From Anderseniella sp. (GTDB lineage: Bacteria; Pseudomonadota; Alphaproteobacteria; Rhizobiales; Aestuariivirgaceae): a stretch of 64,000 nt of DNA. The DNA lies in the NCBI GenBank assembly GCA_030626025.1, contig DAOUPT010000006.1, positions 1-64,000 on the forward strand, in the 5' to 3' direction. A program made the translations under genes and the position numbers. The notes beneath the pieces were generated by a model. That model saw only the letters and a program-made list of their open reading frames with translations. It was not told where the DNA came from and did no database searches. The stretch's first letter is position 1, and every line of letters begins with the position of its first letter. Positions 34,986-41,927 of this stretch are shown piece by piece.

Positions 34986-35840
34986 TCAGGGAGTTTCACG
35001 CACCAACCGAAAACCAACAAGAATATGTTTGAGAAAGTCAGGACGACTGTGACCTGCCGCTGTCCGGCAAACCCCGCACCCTTTGTCATCCCATGAGCCG
35101 CCTTTTACCCTGTGGCGGGCTGCTCCAACAGGAGTTGATGTCCATTCAAACACCTGTCCGGCTCCATCAAGTAACCCGAAAGGGCTGGCCGCCTCCGGAA
35201 ACATTCCAACCGCCAACGTGTCAAACGGCCCGTGGTCGTGGCTGTTGAGTTTTTCAGGCTGAAATACATTGCCCCATGGAAAATAACGCCCGTCAGTTCC
35301 CCGCACAGCTTTTTCCCATTCTTTTTCACTGGGAAGTCGCCATTTTTGTCCGGTTTTTACCGACAACCAGCCCGCATAAGCCTGCGCATCGCCAAAAGAT
35401 ATCAGCACCACCGGGTGATCGCGGCGTTTTGCCGGGGCCTGCCGACCGGCCCAATTATGCCTTTGGGCTCGTTTGTAGGGATGGATCAACCCGTAGCCAG
35501 CCCATGTATCGGCCCCGACCCAGGGGCGACGATGGCGGGTTTCAGACAGGAACAATTCATATTGGGCATTGGTAATGACGGTTCGGGTGATTTCAAATAC
35601 CGGTAAAAATAACTCCTGGCGTTTGGCTTCACCATCATACCAACCCTGCTTGCGGGTTACAGAATGGCCATAAGCTTTTTCATCTAGTTGATAACCATAT
35701 TCGCGCTCGGCGGCATTAGAACCGAAAATGAACTTTCCGGCCTTGACCATCACAACGTCAGGGGCTTCAAATGCAAACCCACAGGTTAAATTGGCCACCA
35801 CGCTGATAAAAACACAGATGCTGGCAATTAAAACTCTCAC
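34986..35840 (-). CDS. Periplasmic FGE/SUMF1-like (formylglycine-generating-enzyme family) protein
   Basis: A 284-residue protein with an N-terminal signal (VLIASICVFISVVANLTCGFA) and a full FGE-sulfatase (SUMF1) domain. Family blocks are VMVKAGKFIFGSNA, FEITRTVITNAQYELFL, HPVVLISFGDAQAYAGWLS, WRLPSEKEWEKAVRGTDGR, YFPWGN, PFGLLDGAGQVFEWTST and the end block KGGSW...GFRLV. In true FGE two copper-binding cysteines lie in that end block; here C255 fits the second one, the first is replaced, and a new CGVC pair (C255, C258) is present. It may therefore be a modified oxidase or a non-enzymatic relative. The GTG start at 35840 overlaps the upstream stop (GTGA), and the CNPC genes follow downstream. 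Confidence 0.85.
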   Translation of the reverse strand: MRVLIASICVFISVVANLTCGFAFEAPDVVMVKAGKFIFGSNAAEREYGYQLDEKAYGHSVTRKQGWYDGEAKRQELFLPVFEITRTVITNAQYELFLSETRHRRPWVGADTWAGYGLIHPYKRAQRHNWAGRQAPAKRRDHPVVLISFGDAQAYAGWLSVKTGQKWRLPSEKEWEKAVRGTDGRYFPWGNVFQPEKLNSHDHGPFDTLAVGMFPEAASPFGLLDGAGQVFEWTSTPVGAARHRVKGGSWDDKGCGVCRTAAGHSRPDFLKHILVGFRLVRETP

Positions 35841-36592
35841 GCAGTTTGCTGTATCGGCGCGGTGGCTTCCAGTGCGTTATTTACCGCTTCAACCTGGTCG
35901 ACAATGTTAATCGGCAAAAATGAAGTCATCTCCAGTTTGCGGTCTTCGTAAATGTCTGTGCCCATATGCAATGCGGCCCAGTTTTTCAGTGTCTTGTCAC
36001 GCTCGAGCAACAAAGCCTCAATCTGGGGCCGGAACAATGCCAGCAACGCTGTCATCCATTGATTGGTCGCCAGACAAGGGAAGGTGTGATCCATTTTGAA
36101 ATCATCAAGCATGGCAATGGTGTCTTGCGCCGTATAAAAGCTTTCATCGGTCACCCAGCGGTTGACGGTGAACAGTGAAATCGGCTGGCCCGGCTTGTTC
36201 ATTGCAATAGCAATCAAATGGGCCAGCGCATCATTGCCCGATGGAATGGTTGCCTCACCTTTATAATCAATGGGCTTTAACCCTTTGGCCATACCTTTGG
36301 CCCGCAGGAATGTGTGAAAATGTCCATGCTCACCCCCTTCAGGCCGATGCGAGTGATAATAGTATTGAGAATGGGTCCCGCCGTCATAGACATCACCGGA
36401 TGGATAATGATCAAACTCATAAAACGTGCCCTGATGGGCCAGACACTGACCAACAACATTGGCACTGGCTTTATCAAGCAACCGCTGACACTCGTTCACT
36501 ATCTCACCGGCTTGCGCCATTTTCAAAAGACGGTCGCGGCTTTGCCCCGCTAACACAGCTTCAGTGTCAAACTTAATCGATGTAATACTCAT
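35837..36592 (-). CDS. Conserved histidine-rich protein, probably DUF6969 family
   Basis: A 251-residue cytoplasmic-looking protein without signal peptide. The striking part is GDVYDGGTHSQYYYHSHRPE followed by GGEHGHFHTFLR, which puts six histidines within about 25 residues in a pattern suited to metal binding. Later conserved-looking blocks are LFTVNRWVTDESFY and FPCLATNQWMTALLALF. I recall this HGHFHTFLR pattern from the DUF6969 family, with no known function. The ATG at 36592 has a good aggag site seven bases upstream; the longer frame to 36724 lacks one. It heads a two-gene unit with the FGE-like gene (GTGA overlap). Confidence 0.75.
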   Translation of the reverse strand: MSITSIKFDTEAVLAGQSRDRLLKMAQAGEIVNECQRLLDKASANVVGQCLAHQGTFYEFDHYPSGDVYDGGTHSQYYYHSHRPEGGEHGHFHTFLRAKGMAKGLKPIDYKGEATIPSGNDALAHLIAIAMNKPGQPISLFTVNRWVTDESFYTAQDTIAMLDDFKMDHTFPCLATNQWMTALLALFRPQIEALLLERDKTLKNWAALHMGTDIYEDRKLEMTSFLPINIVDQVEAVNNALEATAPIQQTA

Positions 36593-36741
36593 GGCCTGAT
36601 CTCCTAACAGATTTACAATGTGGCGCGAAAACAACGATTGTTCAAGACTTTGTGAATATGCCCACACATTTCGCCAACCCTGCCTGCTCGCTATGTCGGC
36701 AACATTGATCTGGCGCACTATCACCGATATTTGAACAGACG

Positions 36742-37209
36742 TTAAACCGGATACCCCGTCCAGGGTTTAACCGTCCGCAACGCGAGGGAAGATTGTATCC
36801 GCGCAACATTAGGCAATCGGGCCAGCCGCTCGCGGTGGATTTCTTCATAATGCCGGGTTGAACGGGCAGCGATTCGCAACATGTAATCAGCCTGACCGGA
36901 CATCAAATGGCATTGCAGAATTTCCGGAATGGCGTTGACTGCTTTTTCGAACTCTTCAAGCTCTCCCTCACTTAACCGGGTCAGTGACACCTCGACAAAA
37001 AACTCCATAGGATAACCAATCACATGCCGGTCCAGTATTGCCTCATAACCAAGAATGGCTCCAGCTTCCTCCAGCAACCTGATGCGGCGGTGGCAGGCCG
37101 AGGTCGAAAGCCCGGCCTTGTCGGCCAGAATGTTCAGCGACTGACGGCTATCGCGCTGCAGCATCGAAAGGAGCATCTTATCGATTTTATCGAATTTGTC
37201 TAATTTCAT
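36742..37209 (-). CDS. Lrp/AsnC-family regulator
   Basis: A 155-residue regulator: an N-terminal helix-turn-helix (DKIDKMLLSMLQRDSRQSLNILADKAGLSTSACHRRIRLLEEAGAI, read in segments) and a C-terminal RAM/AsnC ligand domain (FVEVSLTRLSEGELEEFEKAV, LMSGQADYMLRI). It is divergent from alanine dehydrogenase, and the 135-base gap is very AT-rich with A- and T-tracts, as Lrp-type sites often are. By analogy with AldR-type proteins it probably controls ald in response to alanine or another amino acid. This is inferred from position. Confidence 0.9.
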   Translation of the reverse strand: MKLDKFDKIDKMLLSMLQRDSRQSLNILADKAGLSTSACHRRIRLLEEAGAILGYEAILDRHVIGYPMEFFVEVSLTRLSEGELEEFEKAVNAIPEILQCHLMSGQADYMLRIAARSTRHYEEIHRERLARLPNVARIQSSLALRTVKPWTGYPV

Positions 37210-37344
37210 CCGGTTTAGATAGCATAAATTAGAAAAATTTACAAAAAAATCGACATTCCACAGGCAACTTCCGAATTTTTTTTCAAAAGATTTTCCCTAT
37301 GCTCGGGCAATCATTTTCATGCGACCATGCAACGGAGAAAAGAC

Positions 37345-38463
37345 ATGCAACTCGGCGTACCAAAAGAGATAAAAGTAAAAGAATTTCGTGTTGGCATGAC
37401 CCCAACCGCAGTTCGCGAACTAACCAGCCGTGGCCATCAGGTGATGGTTGAAACCAATGCCGGTGTCGGTATTGGCATGACCGATGCAGACTATGAAGCA
37501 GCCGGTGCAACCATTTCAGCCGATGCCAAAACGATCTTTGAAAAATGCGAAATGATCATCAAGGTCAAGGAACCCCAAGCAGTTGAACGGGCCATGCTGC
37601 GTGAAGGTCAATTGCTATTTACTTATTTGCACTTGGCACCCGATCCTGATCAAACCAAAGATCTGGTTGATAGCGGTGCAACCTGCATTGCTTATGAAAC
37701 GGTTACCAGCCCGTCAGGTGGTCTGCCCTTGCTGGCCCCGATGTCAGAAGTGGCCGGGCGTCTTTCCATTCAGGCCGGTGCCTATCATCTTGAAAAACCT
37801 CATGGTGGCCACGGTCTTTTGCTCGGCGGCGTGCCTGGTGTTGAACCGGCAAAAGTTGTAGTGATTGGCGGCGGTATGGTTGGTCGTCACGCAGCCCACA
37901 TTGCCATGGGCATGGGTGCAGATGTCTGGGTAATTGATCGCAACGTCGATGTCATGCGTGACCTCTGGCATCAGTTCGGCCGCAACCTCAACACAGTTTA
38001 TTCCACTGCCGATGCCATCGAAGAGCATTGCGTGCGGGCTGATCTGGTTATCGGTGGTGTGCTTTTGCCCGGTGCTGCAGCGCCCAAGCTGATCACCCGT
38101 GATCTGGTTAAAAAAATGAAACCCGGTTCGGTGATTGTCGATGTGGCTATTGATCAGGGCGGTTGCTGTGAAACCTCAAAAGCAACAACCCATGATGACC
38201 CGATCTTTGTGGTTGATGATGTCATTCACTATTGTGTTGCCAATATGCCAGGCGGTGTTCCCAAAACATCAACCTATGCCCTCAACAACGCCACCCTGCC
38301 ATTCATTATTTCTTTGGCAAATAAAGGCTGGCGCAAAGCCTGTCAGGATGACCCACATCTGCTGGCCGGCCTCAATGTTCATGCTGGCAAGGTGACCTAC
38401 AAAGCGGTTGCTGACGCATTGGGTTATGAATTTCAAGATCCCAACGACGCTGTAAAAGCCTGA
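37345..38463 (+). CDS. ald: Alanine dehydrogenase
   Basis: A 372-residue NAD-dependent enzyme that interconverts L-alanine and pyruvate plus ammonium. The N-terminal MQLGVPKEIKVKEFRVGMTP, the substrate lysine region IIKVKEPQ, FTYLHLA, the NAD fold VVVIGGGMVGRHAAHIAMGMGA and the VDVAIDQGGCCETSKATTHDDP signature are all present. The ATG at 37345 follows a cggag site; six upstream codons from 37327 are not used. With xsc, a TauE-type exporter and pta nearby, a likely role is regenerating pyruvate from the alanine made by a taurine-pyruvate aminotransferase, which is not in the window. Confidence 0.96.
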   Translation: MQLGVPKEIKVKEFRVGMTPTAVRELTSRGHQVMVETNAGVGIGMTDADYEAAGATISADAKTIFEKCEMIIKVKEPQAVERAMLREGQLLFTYLHLAPDPDQTKDLVDSGATCIAYETVTSPSGGLPLLAPMSEVAGRLSIQAGAYHLEKPHGGHGLLLGGVPGVEPAKVVVIGGGMVGRHAAHIAMGMGADVWVIDRNVDVMRDLWHQFGRNLNTVYSTADAIEEHCVRADLVIGGVLLPGAAAPKLITRDLVKKMKPGSVIVDVAIDQGGCCETSKATTHDDPIFVVDDVIHYCVANMPGGVPKTSTYALNNATLPFIISLANKGWRKACQDDPHLLAGLNVHAGKVTYKAVADALGYEFQDPNDAVKA

Positions 38464-38476
38464 TCAAACACTATTT

Positions 38477-38507
38477 CTGTCATGCCGGTTTGATATCGGC
38501 ATGACAG
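38477..38507. repeat. GTCATGCC-type palindrome, copy 1
   Basis: ctgtcatgccg-gtttgatat-cggcatgacag is a perfect 11-pair inverted repeat with a nine-base loop in the gap between the convergent ald and GNAT genes. A related element is found at 48178-48206. It lacks a T run but could stop transcription from both sides. Confidence 0.75.
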
Positions 38508-38510
38508 GGT

Positions 38511-38536
38511 CTGGCCTGCGATTTCCGCAAGGCCAG
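38511..38536 (-). terminator. Hairpin directly after the GNAT stop codon
   Basis: On the minus strand ctggcct-tgcggaaatcgc-aggccag forms a seven-pair stem with a further gcg/cgc pairing inside the loop. It abuts the stop codon of the GNAT gene and lies next to the palindrome at 38477-38507. There is no T run, so it is only a possible terminator. Confidence 0.45.
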
Positions 38537-39835
38537 TTACTTCAACAGGACAAGTGCCAGCTTGCGCAAGAAACTAGTATTCTTGATTTTCTCCTTGGTC
38601 CACAAAAGCAACCGCCTGCCGGCATACTCCAGCCGACCGAGGTTTGAGTGTGGTACAGCAACAGTCACAAGTTGTGTTGTATCGTTGCTCCAGTCTTTCT
38701 TGTAGAATTCATCGCCAATAGTCATATCGAAACGCTTTAACTTGCGTGAATGGCTCCAGTCAAACAACTGATACAGCAACAACAGTCCCGGTGAATGCTG
38801 ACCAAACTCTTGCCGCTCAAACCCGCAGACCTGATAGTAAAATGTGTCATGGTGAACAAACCCGAACACACTGGCGACCAGCTTGCCGCCGCAGCGGAGT
38901 TCGAACTGATGCGTGTTTTTCTGCATGCCGTCATCGGCAACCAGCGCGTGATAAAACCTGGCAACATCAGGTGTGTCCATCCGGTGTAAAGTACCAGCAT
39001 CATTCAGGTTGGTAATTTTCAGGGCCAGCAATTGGCTCATATGTTCCTGGCGTTTTGCTGGATCGGTAACTTCGATAAGTTCAACATCCCCTTTTTTTGC
39101 GAGTTTGCGTAAGCGGCGTTCTATATTGTTTGCAGTTTTGTTGCTACGCAGCAGGCGGGCACATTGAGACCAGTTTTCAGCCTGAGGAAAATTGAGGGCA
39201 TGAGTACTGCTGGTGCAATTAAAGTGCGCCAGGTGGGTCATAGGGTTTTTCACACCAATAATACTGACCGGCTGCCGGTCCAGCCAAACCAGATCAATTT
39301 TGCATTCAATAGTGGCCAGAATGTCTTTCCAAACAACCTCAAAGCCTGCCGTGCTGAGGCTAGCGGCAAAGTCATCCTGAACCAGTGGGGCCAGATAATC
39401 GGCCATGCCATCGCCGATAAAACTCACAACTGTGCCAAAACGACCCTTTTTGAGACACAGGGGAGCCAGCATCAGTATCTCGCCGGTCACATCGCGCACG
39501 ACAACCATATGGAGACGGACACCGTCTTTTTTCCCAACGGTTTCATACCATGTCCGGCAAAAAGAAAATCTTTGATAAATGAAGCACGCTGCGTTGTTTT
39601 CAAATTGCAGCCACAAGTCTTTTACCTCATCAAAGCTGCGATAAACTTCCATCTGTAAGTCCTTAAAATCATTGGTTTTCTGCCGATTAGGAGAAAAGTT
39701 TCCATGATTTGATCCGATCTCGCGGTTCAAAGCAGAAAGTTTTGCCAGTACAACCGGTTCACGGGCGTTCCAGTTGCAGTCAGTGCTGGTTTTATCACTA
39801 ATACTGTATGACCGTTCAAATGCTTTGCTGTACAT
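38537..39835 (-). CDS. GNAT-fold protein, CelD/BcsL type
   Basis: A 432-residue protein of the CelD/BcsL (FemAB-related) acetyltransferase group. After a 60-residue variable N-terminus comes DEVKDLWLQFENNAACFIYQ followed by FCRTWYETVG, then the first GNAT fold, a helix-rich section RLLRSNKTANNIERRLRKLAKKGDVELIEV, and the second fold with HQFELRCGGKLVASVFGFVH, FYYQVCGFERQEFGQHSPG and MTIGDEFYKKDW, all typical. Relatives are linked to exopolysaccharide or cellulose synthesis, but no such gene is nearby. Substrate unknown. Confidence 0.82.
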   Translation of the reverse strand: MYSKAFERSYSISDKTSTDCNWNAREPVVLAKLSALNREIGSNHGNFSPNRQKTNDFKDLQMEVYRSFDEVKDLWLQFENNAACFIYQRFSFCRTWYETVGKKDGVRLHMVVVRDVTGEILMLAPLCLKKGRFGTVVSFIGDGMADYLAPLVQDDFAASLSTAGFEVVWKDILATIECKIDLVWLDRQPVSIIGVKNPMTHLAHFNCTSSTHALNFPQAENWSQCARLLRSNKTANNIERRLRKLAKKGDVELIEVTDPAKRQEHMSQLLALKITNLNDAGTLHRMDTPDVARFYHALVADDGMQKNTHQFELRCGGKLVASVFGFVHHDTFYYQVCGFERQEFGQHSPGLLLLYQLFDWSHSRKLKRFDMTIGDEFYKKDWSNDTTQLVTVAVPHSNLGRLEYAGRRLLLWTKEKIKNTSFLRKLALVLLK

Positions 39836-39906
39836 AATTTATTCCAAACTATTATCCAGACCGCGGTTCGATTTTAAGTGTATCTGACAACCACCATGCA
39901 AGTTTG

Positions 39907-39975
39907 GGGCCAGCTGGCCCTTAACTGGAGGGATTCAAGATTGATAACTGGCACCTTTTCGAAATTGTCAATTTC
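39907..39975. promoter_or_regulatory. Two dyads in the xsc leader
   Basis: The 194-base gap before xsc has a perfect palindrome gggccagctggccc (39907-39920) and a perfect dyad gaaattg-t-caatttc (39961-39975), 55 bases before the start codon. Either could be an operator for a sulfonate- or taurine-responsive regulator. No -35/-10 pair is clear. The ribosome site is aaaggg at 40016-40021. Confidence 0.4.
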
Positions 39976-40029
39976 AGCTAGCGTGGTCTCAAGAAATTTT
40001 TTAAAAAATTATTACAAAGGGTTACCGCC

Positions 40030-41805
40030 ATGAAAATGACAACAGAAGAAGCATTCGTAAAAGTGCTGCAGATGCATGGCATCGAGCACGGGTTTGGAAT
40101 TATCGGCTCGGCCTTTATGCCGATTTCCGATTTGTTTCCCAAGGCGGGTATTACCTTTTGGGATGTGGCACATGAAACCAATGGTGGCCTGATTTGTGAC
40201 GGTTATACCCGCACCACCGGCAAAATGGCCATGGCCATTGCCCAGAACGGCCCCGGCATTACCGGTTTTGTCACCCCGATTAAAACCGCTTACTGGAACC
40301 ACACCCCGATGTTGCTGGTGACGCCACAAGCTGCCAATAAAACCATCGGTCAGGGCGGTTTTCAGGAAGTCGAACAAATGGCGCTGTTCCGTGACATGGT
40401 TTGCTATCAGGAAGAAGTGCGTGATCCATCGCGGATGGCCGAAGTGCTCAACCGGGTGATTAACAAGGCGTTACGCGGCTCAGCCCCGGCCCAAATCAAC
40501 GTGCCGCGCGATATGTGGACCCAGGTGATTGATATCGAACTACCTCAGTCGGTCAGTTTTGAACGCCCGGCCGGTGGTGCCGAGGCAATCACCAAGGCAG
40601 CAGCTTTGTTGTCGAATGCCAAATTCCCGGTCATTTTGTCGGGTGCCGGTGTGGTTATCGGTGGCGCCATTGATGATTGCGTGGCACTGGCTGAAAAGCT
40701 CGATGCACCGGTTTGTAGTGGCTATCAGCACAATGACAGTTTCCCCGGCAGCCATCCGCTTGCCGCCGGACCGCTTGGCTACAACGGTTCCAAAGCAGCG
40801 ATGGAGTTAATCTCTCAAGCCGATGTGGTGCTGGCTCTCGGCACCCGGCTTAATCCGTTTTCGACCTTGCCTGGTTATGGCATTGATTACTGGCCCCAGA
40901 ATGCTGAAATCATTCAGGTCGATATTAATATCGACCGCATTGGTCTGACCAAAAAAGTCTCGGTTGGTATTTGTGGCGATGCCCAAAAAGTTGCCCAAAG
41001 CATTCTGGCGCAACTATCCAGCACTGCCGGTGACGCTGGTCGCGAGGAACGCAAAACCCTTATCCACCAAACCAAGTCGTCCTGGTTGCAGGCGCTGTCA
41101 AGCATGGACCATGAGGATGATGATCCCGGCACCTCTTGGAATGCGGATTCACGTGTTCGCGATGCCGAGCGTATGTCACCACGCCAGGCATGGCGCGCCA
41201 TTCAGGCCGGTCTGCCCAAGGAAGCGATTATCTCCAGCGATATCGGCAACAACTGCGCCATTGGTAATGCCTATCCAACTTTTGAAGAGGGCCGCAAATA
41301 TCTGGCTCCCGGCCTGTTCGGGCCTTGTGGTTACGGATTTCCGGCCATTATTGGTGCAAAAATCGGTTGTCCGGATGTGCCGGTCGTTGGTTTTGCCGGT
41401 GACGGTGCTTTCGGTATCTCAATGAATGAAATGACCTCGGTCGGTCGCGATGAATGGCCAGCAGTAACCATGGTGATTTTCCGCAACTACCAATGGGGTG
41501 CTGAAAAACGCAACACCACATTATGGTACAGCAACAACTTCGTTGGCACCGAACTTGATCCGCACCTAAGCTACGCCCGTGTCGCTGAAGGTTGCGGTCT
41601 CAAAGGGGTTACGGTCAACACTCAAGCTGAACTGACGCAGGCGCTGGAAACAGCCTGTGCCGCCCAAAAAGACGGCGTCACCACCTTCATCGAAGTCATC
41701 CTCAATCAGGAACTCGGCGAACCCTTCCGCCGCGATGCCATGACCGCCCCGGTCGAAGTCGCCGGTATCGACCCGGCCGACATGAAGCCCCAAAAAGGTG
41801 CTTGA
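40030..41805 (+). CDS. xsc: Sulfoacetaldehyde acetyltransferase
   Basis: A 591-residue thiamin diphosphate enzyme that converts sulfoacetaldehyde and phosphate into acetyl phosphate and sulfite, the key C-S bond cleavage of taurine, isethionate and choline-sulfonate-type catabolism. The start MKMTTEEAFVKVLQMHGIEH and the blocks FGIIGSAFMPISDLFP, WDVAHETNGGLICDGYTR, QNGPGITGFVTPIKTAYWNH and NKTIGQGGFQEVEQM are Xsc hallmarks that set it apart from acetolactate synthase. The TPP motif is GFAGDGAFGISMNEM ... NYQWGAEKRN. Length is normal. It is followed by a long hairpin at 41820-41862. Confidence 0.97.
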   Translation: MKMTTEEAFVKVLQMHGIEHGFGIIGSAFMPISDLFPKAGITFWDVAHETNGGLICDGYTRTTGKMAMAIAQNGPGITGFVTPIKTAYWNHTPMLLVTPQAANKTIGQGGFQEVEQMALFRDMVCYQEEVRDPSRMAEVLNRVINKALRGSAPAQINVPRDMWTQVIDIELPQSVSFERPAGGAEAITKAAALLSNAKFPVILSGAGVVIGGAIDDCVALAEKLDAPVCSGYQHNDSFPGSHPLAAGPLGYNGSKAAMELISQADVVLALGTRLNPFSTLPGYGIDYWPQNAEIIQVDINIDRIGLTKKVSVGICGDAQKVAQSILAQLSSTAGDAGREERKTLIHQTKSSWLQALSSMDHEDDDPGTSWNADSRVRDAERMSPRQAWRAIQAGLPKEAIISSDIGNNCAIGNAYPTFEEGRKYLAPGLFGPCGYGFPAIIGAKIGCPDVPVVGFAGDGAFGISMNEMTSVGRDEWPAVTMVIFRNYQWGAEKRNTTLWYSNNFVGTELDPHLSYARVAEGCGLKGVTVNTQAELTQALETACAAQKDGVTTFIEVILNQELGEPFRRDAMTAPVEVAGIDPADMKPQKGA

Positions 41806-41819
41806 TTGATTAACAGTAT

Positions 41820-41862
41820 CCATGAGCAAATCGACCAGCAAATTGCTGTGATTTGCTCATGG
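41820..41862. terminator. Long hairpin after xsc
   Basis: ccatgagcaaatc and gatttgctcatgg form a perfect 13-pair stem around a 17-base loop that has its own small agcaa/ttgct pairing. It starts 15 bases after the xsc stop. There is no immediate T run, although a gttttta tract follows about 35 bases later. Most likely a terminator or mRNA 3' stabiliser. Confidence 0.6.
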
Positions 41863-41927
41863 AATCGCGATGTTGTAGTCTCTGATTCGTTGTTTTTATA
41901 AAAACATCATTGTCAGGGGGATATGAC

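Noticed and set aside
34986-35840. A true formylglycine-generating enzyme
   Set aside because: One of the two canonical cysteines is absent and no sulfatase gene is near, so only family membership is claimed.
36593-36741. N-terminal extension of the histidine-rich protein to 36724
   Set aside because: The ATG at 36592 has an aggag site at good distance; the extension lacks one and has no family support.
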